A DNA stretch of 64,000 nt from Flavobacterium amnicola (GTDB taxonomy: Bacteria; Bacteroidota; Bacteroidia; Flavobacteriales; Flavobacteriaceae), in NCBI RefSeq assembly GCF_004122165.1, contig NZ_SBKO01000001.1, forward strand, positions 806,001-870,000. Reading direction: 5' to 3'. Positions 34,821 to 42,851 of the stretch are shown one piece after another. The notes under the pieces are model-generated. The model ran no database searches. It was not told the DNA's origin and saw only the letters and a program-made list of their open reading frames with translations. Numbering within the stretch: position 1 is the stretch's first letter; each line of letters opens with the position of its first letter. The position numbers and the translations under genes were made by a program.

Positions 34821-35446
34821 TGATGCAAAAACTTGATCTCAATACTTGGAACAGAAGGGAACATTTCGAATTTTTTTCGGCAATGGATGAGCCTTTTTAT
34901 GGGCTAACCGTTAAAATAGAGTGCACCAAGGCTTACGAAAAGGCAAAAGAATTGGAAATCCCGTTTTTTACCTATTACTTACACAAAACGTTGGTGGCGA
35001 TTAATGCCATTGAAAACTTCCGATACCGAATCATTGACAAAGAACCCTATGTTTTCGATAGAATTGATGTTTCTTCTACGGTGATGCGCGCCGATAAAAC
35101 CTTTGGTTTTTCTTTAATCGAATTTGATCCAGATTTGCATAAATTCCATCAAAATCTCGAAGCAGAAGTAGCTAGAATTCAAGAAACTTCTGGTTTGATA
35201 ACTCGAGAATTCAATGATCCCAATTTGATTCATTTTTCTGCACTACCTTGGGTGGATTTTACGTCGATGTCCCATGCACGAGGCTATTCCTATCCCGATA
35301 GCTGTCCAAAAATATCTTTCGGAAAATTAACCGAAGGAAACGGTGTAAAATCAATGCCCATGTCCTTACACGTCCATCACGGATTGGTAGACGGGTATCA
35401 TGTTGGTTTGTTTTTAGAAGAATTCCAAAACCAAATGAATGCCTAA
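34820..35446 (+). CDS. Chloramphenicol acetyltransferase (CatA)-like acyltransferase
   Basis: A protein of 208 residues with the type A CAT fold: an N-terminal WNRREHFEFF motif and the catalytic histidine in the C-terminal HVHHGLVDGYHVG (HHxxxDG). The length is close to classical CAT. Many Bacteroidota chromosomes carry such CAT-like genes beside housekeeping genes; the family includes resistance enzymes and acyltransferases with other substrates, so a resistance role is not implied. The ATG used overlaps the HAD stop by one base; an ATG three bases later is equally possible. It is the last gene of the metG operon. Confidence 0.82.
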   Translation: MMQKLDLNTWNRREHFEFFSAMDEPFYGLTVKIECTKAYEKAKELEIPFFTYYLHKTLVAINAIENFRYRIIDKEPYVFDRIDVSSTVMRADKTFGFSLIEFDPDLHKFHQNLEAEVARIQETSGLITREFNDPNLIHFSALPWVDFTSMSHARGYSYPDSCPKISFGKLTEGNGVKSMPMSLHVHHGLVDGYHVGLFLEEFQNQMNA

Positions 35447-35499
35447 AAAACATTCGTTAAAATCCTATTAATTATAAATCCTAAAGTTTAAAAACTTCG

Positions 35500-35507
35500 T
35501 ACCTTTG
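35500..35507 (+). promoter_or_regulatory. -7 promoter box for the bacilliredoxin gene
   Basis: TACCTTTG, an exact TANNTTTG match, 29 nt before the ATG at 35537. Confidence 0.55.
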
Positions 35508-35536
35508 TACTCGTTAACATTTTAACTTAAAGAATT

Positions 35537-35947
35537 ATGTATCCAGAAGAAATGGTAAAACCAATGCGTGCCGAATTATCGGAAGCCGGTTTTCAAGATT
35601 TATATAGTGCTGAAGCAGTAGAAAATGCTTTGGCTCAAAAAGGAACTACTTTGGTAGTGGTCAATTCAGTTTGTGGTTGTGCAGCAAGAAATGCACGTCC
35701 AGGAGCTAAAATGAGTTTAGAAAATGCTAAAAAACCAGGTCAATTAGTGACTGTTTTTGCAGGAGTGGATAAAGAAGCGGTAGATGCTGCACGTCAGCAT
35801 ATGTTCCCGTTTCCTCCTTCATCACCAAGTATTGCGTTGTTTAAGGATGGCGAGTTGGTACACGTTTTAGAACGCCATCACATTGAAGGTCGTCCGGCAG
35901 AAATCATCGCAGAAAATTTAAAAGACGCTTACAACGAGTTTTGCTAA
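35537..35947 (+). CDS. BrxA/BrxB-family bacilliredoxin
   Basis: A protein of 136 residues with the characteristic CGC redox motif in [16 protein letters not shown] and the conserved tail [22 protein letters not shown]. In Firmicutes these enzymes remove bacillithiol from S-bacillithiolated proteins; Bacteroidota members are widespread and some have disulfide-reductase activity. It is monocistronic: it has its own -7 box and a terminator immediately after. Confidence 0.9.
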   Translation: MYPEEMVKPMRAELSEAGFQDLYSAEAVENALAQKGTTLVVVNSVCGCAARNARPGAKMSLENAKKPGQLVTVFAGVDKEAVDAARQHMFPFPPSSPSIALFKDGELVHVLERHHIEGRPAEIIAENLKDAYNEFC

Positions 35948-35965
35948 TAAAAAAGACAGTAAAGT

Positions 35966-35997
35966 AAACCACGTTTCGGCGTGGTTTTTATTTTTTT
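35966..35997 (+). terminator. Terminator of the bacilliredoxin gene
   Basis: An 8-bp stem (AAACCACG with CGTGGTTT) with loop TTTCGG is followed by a T-rich tract. Confidence 0.9.
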
Positions 35998-36017
35998 AAC
36001 TGATTGTTTTTTGCTTT

Positions 36018-36752
36018 ATGGAAAAAATTATTTCGTACCCTATTTCTATAATTTATTACGCATTGTTTTTAAGCTGTTTGTTGGTTTTTCATCCCATACA
36101 GTGGATTTGTTTGAATGTTTTTGGCTATCAAGCGCATAAAAAAAGTGTCGATTATTTGAATTTTTGTTTGGCACGATGTACCAATTTGTTAGGAACACGA
36201 TATGTTTTTAAAAACAAAGAACTGATACCGGAAAACGCTCCAATCATTTTTGTAGCCAATCATCAGAGTTTGTATGATATCGTAGCCATGATCTGGTACT
36301 TGCGTCGATTTCATGCAAAATTCGTCAGTAAAAAAGAATTAGGAAAAGGAATACCAAGTGTATCGTATAATTTAAGACACGGCGGTTCCGTTTTAATCGA
36401 TAGAAAAGACCCAAAGCAAGCGATACCAACAATTATGGGATTGGGGGCTTACATTGAAAAGCATAAGCGTTCGGCTGTGATTTTTCCAGAAGGAACAAGA
36501 AGTAAAACGGGAGTGCCCAAGAAGTTCTCTGAAAACGGATTGAAAATGCTGTGTAAAAAAGCACCATCCGCCTATGTAGTGCCCATTACCATAAACAATT
36601 CGTGGAAAATGGTTAAATTTGGCAGCTTTCCGATGGGATTAGGGAATAAATTAGAATTTATAATTCACGAACCTTTAAAAGTTTCCGAGTATTCGTTTGA
36701 GGAAATTTTTACTAAAACAGAAAATGCGGTAACGCAATCAATAAAAAATTAA
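36018..36752 (+). CDS. plsC: 1-acyl-sn-glycerol-3-phosphate acyltransferase
   Basis: Transfers an acyl chain to lysophosphatidic acid to make phosphatidic acid at the inner membrane. A protein of 244 residues with an N-terminal hydrophobic segment (~10-35), the catalytic NHQSLYDI (HxxxxD) motif, and FPEGTRSK as the phosphate-binding motif. It is followed 51 nt downstream by an acyl-ACP desaturase gene on the same strand, a sensible pairing for membrane lipid synthesis. That spacer is mostly a heptamer array. Confidence 0.92.
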   Translation: MEKIISYPISIIYYALFLSCLLVFHPIQWICLNVFGYQAHKKSVDYLNFCLARCTNLLGTRYVFKNKELIPENAPIIFVANHQSLYDIVAMIWYLRRFHAKFVSKKELGKGIPSVSYNLRHGGSVLIDRKDPKQAIPTIMGLGAYIEKHKRSAVIFPEGTRSKTGVPKKFSENGLKMLCKKAPSAYVVPITINNSWKMVKFGSFPMGLGNKLEFIIHEPLKVSEYSFEEIFTKTENAVTQSIKN

Positions 36753-36758
36753 TCAGAC

Positions 36759-36793
36759 TTTAAATTCTAATATCTAAAATCTAAAGTCTAAAA
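36759..36793. repeat. Five-unit heptanucleotide array upstream of the desaturase gene
   Basis: Five contiguous 7-bp units start at 36759, 36766, 36773, 36780 and 36787. The last four are TCTAANR-like (TCTAATA, TCTAAAA, TCTAAAG, TCTAAAA). The array begins 6 nt after the plsC stop codon and ends 10 nt before the desaturase ATG. Confidence 0.85.
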
Positions 36794-36803
36794 TATATTT
36801 AAA

Positions 36804-37802
36804 ATGTCAATACAAAATGTGCGTCGCGAAGTGATGCAATTTTTAGAAAAAAATATCGACTCTTTTGTTGATACCTATTTGATGCCCGTTGAAAAAATTT
36901 GGCAACCTAGCGATTTATTACCCAATTCTGAAAAAGATACGTTTTTAGAAGAGGTGACCGAATTACGCGAAATTGCAAAAGAATTACCGTATGATTTTTG
37001 GGTGGTTTTAGTCGGAGATACAATTACCGAAGAAGCTTTACCAACCTATGAATCATGGTTGATGGATGTTGAAGGGGTTTCTCAAAAAGGAGAAGGCGGT
37101 GATAACGGTTGGGCCAAATGGTTGCGTCAATGGACAGGTGAAGAAAACCGTCATGGCGATTTGCTGAACAAGTATTTGTATTTGTCAGGTCGTGTGAACA
37201 TGCGTGAAGTTGAAATCACTACCCAACATTTAATTAATGATGGTTTCGATCCCGGAACCGATAGAGATCCGTATAAAAACTTTGTCTTTACGAGTTTTCA
37301 GGAGTTAGCTACTTATGTTTCACACAACCGTGTGGCACAAATTGCGAAAAAATTTGGTGATCATAAATTGTCTAAAATCTGCCGATTAATTGCTGGAGAC
37401 GAAATGCGTCACCACCATGCCTATTCCGAATTTGTAGATAGAATTTTCAAAATTGACCCAAGCGAAATGATGTTGGCCTTTCAATACATGATGAAGCAAA
37501 AAATCACCATGCCAGCGCATTTGATTCGTGAATCAGGAGAGGCAATTGGAACCGCTTTTGAAAAATTTTCCGAATCGGCACAACGCATTGGAGTGTATAC
37601 CGCTATGGATTATGTAGAGATTTTGCAAAAATTAATTGATCGTTGGGAAATTGATAAAATTTCTGATTTATCTGATGAAGCGGAAAAAGCCCGTGATTAC
37701 CTAATGAAATTACCAACCCGAATGACCAGAATCGCCGAACGTTTAGTCGTTCCTGCGGAAGAAAAATTATTCAAATGGGTACAACCAGCAATTGTAGTAT
37801 AA
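36804..37802 (+). CDS. Acyl-ACP desaturase (soluble, stearoyl-ACP type)
   Basis: Introduces a cis double bond into acyl-ACP using O2, ferredoxin and a di-iron centre. The 332-residue chain contains the two diiron motifs, EENRHGD (~residue 115) and DEMRHHH (~195), the pattern of plant-type and mycobacterial DesA-like enzymes. A conserved NAD-independent helical bundle surrounds them. The ATG is 10 nt after the heptamer array. It follows plsC and precedes an HD hydrolase gene (1 nt gap), so the three are probably transcribed together. Soluble desaturases are not universal in Bacteroidota but are common in Flavobacteriaceae. Confidence 0.93.
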   Translation: MSIQNVRREVMQFLEKNIDSFVDTYLMPVEKIWQPSDLLPNSEKDTFLEEVTELREIAKELPYDFWVVLVGDTITEEALPTYESWLMDVEGVSQKGEGGDNGWAKWLRQWTGEENRHGDLLNKYLYLSGRVNMREVEITTQHLINDGFDPGTDRDPYKNFVFTSFQELATYVSHNRVAQIAKKFGDHKLSKICRLIAGDEMRHHHAYSEFVDRIFKIDPSEMMLAFQYMMKQKITMPAHLIRESGEAIGTAFEKFSESAQRIGVYTAMDYVEILQKLIDRWEIDKISDLSDEAEKARDYLMKLPTRMTRIAERLVVPAEEKLFKWVQPAIVV

Positions 37803-37803
37803 G

Positions 37804-38448
37804 ATGGGTTTAATTGATGCTACGATTCTTTTTGTAAAAGAAAAATTGCACGATGCCGAAGGTGGACACGATTGGTTTCATATGGAACGTGTGTATAAAA
37901 ATGCGGTATTGATTGCCCAAGGTGAAAATTGTGATTTAACCGTTGTTAAATTGGGCGCTTTATTGCATGATATTGCCGATAGTAAATTTAACGATGGTGA
38001 CGAAACAGTCGGACCCAAAGTTGCTCGTGATTTTTTGGAAAGTCAAAACGTGGAAGAAACCATTATCCAACACGTGATCAATATCATCGAAAACATTTCA
38101 TTTAAAGGCGGAAATTTCGAAAAGCAATTCCACTCTAAAGAATTGGAAATTGTACAAGATGCCGATCGTTTGGATGCTCTTGGCGCTATAGGAATTGCCC
38201 GAACCTTCAATTATGGCGGTTTCAAGAATCGAACGCTTTACAATCCAGCTATTCCACCTAAACTAAATATGAGTAAGGAAGAGTATAAGAAAAGTGATTC
38301 GCCAACATTAAATCATTTTTACGAAAAATTATTATTATTGAAAGATAAAATGAATACCCAAACGGGACTTAAGATTGCAGAAGAACGCCATCGTTTTATG
38401 GAAGTATTCCTGTCGCAGTTTTATGCTGAATGGGAAGGAGAAAAATAA
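37804..38448 (+). CDS. HD-domain phosphohydrolase
   Basis: A protein of 214 residues with the HD signature in order: HDWFHMERVYKNA, ALLHDIADSKF and DADRLDALGAIG, giving the metal-binding His, His-Asp and Asp set. Single-domain HD proteins of this size (YedJ/RpcX-like) hydrolyse nucleotides or other phosphoesters; the exact substrate is unknown. It starts one base after the desaturase stop codon and is followed by a bidirectional terminator. Confidence 0.88.
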   Translation: MGLIDATILFVKEKLHDAEGGHDWFHMERVYKNAVLIAQGENCDLTVVKLGALLHDIADSKFNDGDETVGPKVARDFLESQNVEETIIQHVINIIENISFKGGNFEKQFHSKELEIVQDADRLDALGAIGIARTFNYGGFKNRTLYNPAIPPKLNMSKEEYKKSDSPTLNHFYEKLLLLKDKMNTQTGLKIAEERHRFMEVFLSQFYAEWEGEK

Positions 38449-38450
38449 AA

Positions 38451-38476
38451 AAGAGAACCATTTGGTTCTCTTTTTT
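38451..38476. terminator. Bidirectional terminator between the HD gene and the minus-strand operon
   Basis: A 9-bp stem (AAGAGAACC with GGTTCTCTT) with loop ATTT is flanked by A and T tracts, between two convergent genes. Confidence 0.9.
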
Positions 38477-38478
38477 AG

Positions 38479-40023
38479 TTATAAAGTAATTTTTAAAATC
38501 TGTTTTTTCTTGCCTTTTCGCCCCAAGAAATAAGTTGAATTACCTGAAATCACACCATTCGAAACCATGAATGGTACTTCATTTTCTTTATCGTCCAATA
38601 CCTCTTGATAATCAAAATTTCCGTCCTGATTAATTCGGATGATATTTAAGTTTGATTTGTTGGTACTGGTTTGTCCGAATTGAATACGATCATTGCTTAA
38701 TTTTCGTACTTTTTCACCAGTATTAATAAAGAAATAAGCATTACTGTCTTTTTCGGTTGAAGTATACGATATATACGAATCATCGCCTCCAGTTGATTGG
38801 CGTTTGTTGATGTTTCTTGCCCAAACGATTTCTCCAGAAGAATTTAATAAAGCACTCACAATATCGTCGTAATGATAGGTATAACGCCAATATCCTCCAT
38901 ATTGAGTGGCAACATAGGTCGAAACTATATAGAATTCTTCAGCATTAAAGAGAATTTCATTATTTTTAGTGGTGATAATTTTGCGAAACGAAAGATTTTT
39001 CAACTCTTTGTCTTTAGACTTTCCATACTTGTCAATCATGAATTGTTCAGTAAAAGGATTGAATTTAGACTTTAATATTTCTAAATTATTTGGGTCTAAT
39101 TGAAAGTAACTAATGCCTTTAAATCGATTGTCATTTTTGTCCGAATAAAATCCGAGACAAGATAAATTTCCTTCGTTAACAATTACTTTTAGGGAAGCTA
39201 CAAAATGTTCGTTGGTATCGAAAGTTTGAATTTTTTCAGAATCGGAAGTAATTCTTGCCAATTCGAACTGGTATTTACCACCTTCTTTTTTCTTTTTCTT
39301 ATCGTCTGTGTAGGCTTTTCCTAATAAAAATAAAGTACCGTCTTTGCTTATTTCGATATTTTCATATTTAAATTTCTTGTCTTTGAGCTCTCTCTTAAAA
39401 GTGTGATCAATCTTTTTTTCTAGACTTTTATTAAACAAGAATAATTTATGTGTTTCTGTTTCTTTGTTCTTAATGTCAACAGTTATAGCAAATGCACTTT
39501 TATCTTCATTAATAATCATTGCTGCTCCAGAATCACTGTCGAATCCCGATGTGGAAAAAAAGGAAAATTGTTTTATTTGTTCGCTATTAATTCGGAATAA
39601 TTCTTTTTGTTTGAAGTTAAAATCATTGATATTTGATGTCATCGCAGAACAGATATACGCTTTCTGATCTTTTTCGTAGATGAAGTCAACAATATGGATG
39701 TTTTGACCGTCTAATATAAGCCCCAAAACAGAACTTTGTTTCACCGCTTTAGAGTATTTCAATTCATATTCATACTCTTTGATTAATTTCAAGTTCGCGT
39801 CGTAATGCTCAAAATAATAGCCAAAACCATTGGAAAAAGACCCGCCAGCATAGGAGCGTACAATAATGACGCCGTCATGGCCGTCATTTTCGGCTAAAAC
39901 AATTGATGAATTTTTATATTCATCCTTAAATAATTCACTTTTTTTAATTTGAAAAGGGATTTCTTGTGCTACAGAAGTTAGCGTTAGCATTACAGTAATA
40001 ATGCTTAAAATAGTTTTTTTCAT
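38479..40023 (-). CDS. Secreted beta-rich protein of unknown function
   Basis: A protein of 514 residues. Signal peptide 1-19 (ends SVAQ). The rest has a repeated beta-strand pattern, with Gly-Thr-Leu-Phe and Asn-Ser-Ser-Gly-Glu turns (for example SKDGTLFLLGKAY and ALLNSSGEIVWARN), which suggests a propeller-like fold. No catalytic motif, lipobox or T9SS tail is seen. It is the last gene of the hemH-hemJ-kinase-crotonase operon, 15 nt after the crotonase gene. The build resembles the gene at 32710, though not by clear identity. Confidence 0.65.
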   Translation of the reverse strand: MKKTILSIITVMLTLTSVAQEIPFQIKKSELFKDEYKNSSIVLAENDGHDGVIIVRSYAGGSFSNGFGYYFEHYDANLKLIKEYEYELKYSKAVKQSSVLGLILDGQNIHIVDFIYEKDQKAYICSAMTSNINDFNFKQKELFRINSEQIKQFSFFSTSGFDSDSGAAMIINEDKSAFAITVDIKNKETETHKLFLFNKSLEKKIDHTFKRELKDKKFKYENIEISKDGTLFLLGKAYTDDKKKKKEGGKYQFELARITSDSEKIQTFDTNEHFVASLKVIVNEGNLSCLGFYSDKNDNRFKGISYFQLDPNNLEILKSKFNPFTEQFMIDKYGKSKDKELKNLSFRKIITTKNNEILFNAEEFYIVSTYVATQYGGYWRYTYHYDDIVSALLNSSGEIVWARNINKRQSTGGDDSYISYTSTEKDSNAYFFINTGEKVRKLSNDRIQFGQTSTNKSNLNIIRINQDGNFDYQEVLDDKENEVPFMVSNGVISGNSTYFLGRKGKKKQILKITL

Positions 40024-40038
40024 TTATAATTTTTAATA

Positions 40039-40821
40039 TTATTTTCCAGCAAATTCCGGTTTTCTCTTTTCTAAAAATGCTGTAGTGCCTTCTCTGAAGT
40101 CGGCGGTAGCAAAACACTCCCCGAATTTTCTAATTTCAACTTCAAATCCGTTTACGCCATCTTTATAATTGGCATTTACCGCTTCAATGGCCTTAGCAAT
40201 GGCTACAGGAGAATTGCGTTGAATTTTATCGGCAATCGTCATATACGTAGCAAATAAATCGGCTTGTGGCACGACATGGTTAACCAACCCGAAATCTTTG
40301 GCGGTTTGCGCATCAATCATGCCTGCAGTCATAATCATTTCCATCGCGCGACCTTTTCCGATTAGTTGTGCTAAACGTTGTGTTCCTCCATAACCAGGAA
40401 TAACGCCTAAAGAGGTTTCAGGTAATCCCATTTTGGCATTGTCAGAAGCAATTCGGAAATGACACGACATGGCTAATTCTAATCCCCCGCCTAAGGCAAA
40501 TCCGTTAACTGCAGCGATTACTGGAGTTTTCATGTTTTCTACAAAATTGAACAACAAGTCTTGTCCTTTTGCCGCCAATAAAGCGCCTTCTTTATCTGAA
40601 AAATGAGCAAATTCAGAAATATCAGCACCAGCAACGAATGCTTTTTCGCCACTACCGGTAAGGATAACGGTTTTTACATTTTCGTTTTCGTCTAATTTTT
40701 TTAACCAAAAATGCAATTCCTCGATGGTTTCTTTGTTTAAGGCATTGAGTTTGTCTGGTCGGTTAATGGTAACTGTTGCCGTTCCTTTTTCGTGTTCGAT
40801 TATAATATTTTTTGTTTCCAT
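40039..40821 (-). CDS. Enoyl-CoA hydratase/isomerase (crotonase family)
   Basis: A protein of 260 residues, close to short-chain enoyl-CoA hydratase: oxyanion-hole segments KAFVAGADI and VNGFALGGGLELAMSCHF, and the two catalytic Glu contexts GGGLELA and LPETSLGVIPGYGGTQRL. It probably hydrates trans-2-enoyl-CoA in beta-oxidation, but crotonase substrates vary. It starts 2 nt after the histidine kinase stop codon, so it is fully inside this operon; why a beta-oxidation-type enzyme is transcribed with late heme genes is not obvious. Confidence 0.9.
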   Translation of the reverse strand: METKNIIIEHEKGTATVTINRPDKLNALNKETIEELHFWLKKLDENENVKTVILTGSGEKAFVAGADISEFAHFSDKEGALLAAKGQDLLFNFVENMKTPVIAAVNGFALGGGLELAMSCHFRIASDNAKMGLPETSLGVIPGYGGTQRLAQLIGKGRAMEMIMTAGMIDAQTAKDFGLVNHVVPQADLFATYMTIADKIQRNSPVAIAKAIEAVNANYKDGVNGFEVEIRKFGECFATADFREGTTAFLEKRKPEFAGK

Positions 40822-40823
40822 AA

Positions 40824-42299
40824 TTATTGATTTATGATGGGTAATTTAACTTTAAAAGTGGTTCCTTTTCCTAATTCTGATTTAAATGTAATGCTTCCGT
40901 TATAATTTTCGATAATATTTTTAATAATGGCAAGTCCTAGACCCATTCCGCTGGTTTTAGTTGTAAATTTTGGTTCAAAAATACGATCAAAATCATTCTT
41001 AGCAATCCCTTTTCCGTTATCGATAACTTTGATGATTGCATTGTTGTTCGATTTAGAGACCAATACTTTAATGGTTTTATGTTCTTGTTCTTCCGGAATG
41101 GCTTGAATGGCATTTTTAACCAAATTGGTAATAATTCTGACCAATTGCGTTCGATCAATTTTAGTGATGATTTCAGGCGATTCTGCTTCAAAAACAATAA
41201 AATCTTCGTTAAAAATATCTAAGGATAAATTAATGACATCTACAACGTTTAAGGTCTCGTTTTGTTGCGCCGGCATCGAAGCAAAATTAGAAAAGGCAGA
41301 AGCCACGGCACTCATGGTGTCTATTTGCTGAATTAACGTTTTAGAAAAATCTTTTAATTTTTTTTTGGAATTAGGGTCTTCGGGATTAAAACGCATTTCG
41401 AAACTCTGCACTGTTAATCGCATTGGAGTTAATGGGTTTTTAATTTCGTGTGCCACTTGTTTGGCCATTTCGCGCCAAGCGCCTTCACGTTCGCCTATAG
41501 CCAGTTTATTGGCACTTTCTTCCAATTCATCAATCATGTGGTTGTAAGAAGCAATCAGTCGATCAATCTCAGCACTATTAGTGACCAAATGGATTTTTTC
41601 ATTTTTTTGAGTCAAACTCGTTTCGGTTAATCTTTTAGAAATAGTTTCTAACGATTTGGTAATGTATCGCGACAAATAAAAAGCTATCCAAATAGAAATA
41701 ATTATCATTCCTAGGTAAACCAAACCAAATATCTTTAAGAAATTTTCAATTTCATTTTTATAATAGCTATCGTCTTGTTTGTATGGAAGTCTAATAATTC
41801 CGATGGGTTTGTTTTCGACGTGGTCAATAAGATAGCTGTACGAAAACTGATAGGTGTCTCCTTTGGCTTCCCCCAAACTAACGTATCGGTTTGAGATAGA
41901 TCCTTTCAAATGCTGGATGATATTTTCAGAAATTAAGGGAGCGATTTGCCCTTTAATTCTTGGAGCTCTAGAGTTTATGATTAAGCGTCCGTTGAGATCA
42001 TAGATGTCAATTTCTATATTATGAATGTCTGCAATTTCAAATATTTTTCCTTCGAAAATGGAAGCCAAATTTGCGGTTATTAACGGATGGGGAGTGGTTT
42101 CCATCACATATTCAATATGCTGTTTGATTTGCATTTCTTTTCGTAAAAGTCGCTCCTGATGGTATTCCTGACTTTCAAATTGGAAATGTAAAATAGAGAC
42201 CAGTGCAATTAATACCGACGAAATAATGGTCACAAGAATCATAGCAAGAAAAATTCTTACTCGCAATGACCAATTTTTAATCGTAAAAAGGGTATTCAT
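40824..42299 (-). CDS. NtrY-like sensor histidine kinase
   Basis: A protein of 491 residues. Two transmembrane helices (~13-37 and ~188-210) frame a ~150-residue periplasmic sensor. A HAMP-like linker (~211-262) and kinase core follow. The phosphoacceptor is His284 in VAHEIKNPLTPMR, the NtrY/nitrogen-type H-box. N-box LVKNAIQAIP, G1 DNGKGI and G2 GMGLGLAI are all present. No response regulator gene is nearby, so it is an orphan. It lies 1 nt after hemJ and 2 nt before the crotonase gene, all on the same strand. A signal linked to heme or oxidative state is a guess from position. Confidence 0.9.
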   Translation of the reverse strand: MNTLFTIKNWSLRVRIFLAMILVTIISSVLIALVSILHFQFESQEYHQERLLRKEMQIKQHIEYVMETTPHPLITANLASIFEGKIFEIADIHNIEIDIYDLNGRLIINSRAPRIKGQIAPLISENIIQHLKGSISNRYVSLGEAKGDTYQFSYSYLIDHVENKPIGIIRLPYKQDDSYYKNEIENFLKIFGLVYLGMIIISIWIAFYLSRYITKSLETISKRLTETSLTQKNEKIHLVTNSAEIDRLIASYNHMIDELEESANKLAIGEREGAWREMAKQVAHEIKNPLTPMRLTVQSFEMRFNPEDPNSKKKLKDFSKTLIQQIDTMSAVASAFSNFASMPAQQNETLNVVDVINLSLDIFNEDFIVFEAESPEIITKIDRTQLVRIITNLVKNAIQAIPEEQEHKTIKVLVSKSNNNAIIKVIDNGKGIAKNDFDRIFEPKFTTKTSGMGLGLAIIKNIIENYNGSITFKSELGKGTTFKVKLPIINQ

Positions 42300-42851
42300 T
42301 TATGATTTACTTTCTCTTATTCGTTTGTAGAATTTATAGCCTAACATTAAAAGTACTGAAAAAAGAACAATTCCAACCACACCATAAATCCAATTGACAG
42401 CATTTTTAAGTATGACTAAGAAAACCACTGCAAATAAAATAATGGTTGCTCCTTCGTTCCAGAGACGGAAAAAACCGGAAGTATGTTTGACCTCGTTTTT
42501 TTGCAATTGTAAAAAGATTTGATGGCATTTCAAATGATACAAATACAACAAAAACACGAAGCCTAGTTTTACATGCATCCAAGGTTGGGTGAGCCATACT
42601 TGACCAATTTCGGTAAAAAACAACATCCAATAGGCAAAAAAACTAGCTAAAATAGCGCTTGGCCAAGTAATGATATACCACAAGCGGTACTGCATTATTT
42701 GATATTGGGTAATCAAAATGCTTTGCTCCGGCTCGGCTTTTTGTTTGGCTTCTGCATGATAGACAAAAAGACGTACCATGTAAAACAAGCCCGAAAACCA
42801 TGTGATGACAAAGATGAGGTGAAGCGATTTCAGGTAGTTATAGATGTCCAT
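42300..42851 (-). CDS. hemJ: Protoporphyrinogen IX oxidase, HemJ type
   Basis: An integral membrane protein of 183 residues from the UPF0093/HemJ family, oxidising protoporphyrinogen IX to protoporphyrin IX. The N-terminal signature SLHLIFVITWFSGLFYMVRLFVYH holds the conserved heme-ligand His, and a second conserved segment is MQYRLWYIITWPSA with Arg/Tyr. About four to five transmembrane helices are predicted, with WMHVKLGFVFLLYLYHLKCH conserved. It starts one base after the hemH stop, which supports coupling to ferrochelatase. Annotation pipelines often call it 'CopD family protein', which is misleading here. Confidence 0.88.
   Translation of the reverse strand: MDIYNYLKSLHLIFVITWFSGLFYMVRLFVYHAEAKQKAEPEQSILITQYQIMQYRLWYIITWPSAILASFFAYWMLFFTEIGQVWLTQPWMHVKLGFVFLLYLYHLKCHQIFLQLQKNEVKHTSGFFRLWNEGATIILFAVVFLVILKNAVNWIYGVVGIVLFSVLLMLGYKFYKRIRESKS

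Noticed and set aside
34820-35446. Acquired chloramphenicol-resistance gene
   Set aside because: The CAT-like gene is embedded by overlap in a housekeeping operon, with no mobile element or compositional change, so acquired resistance is not supported.
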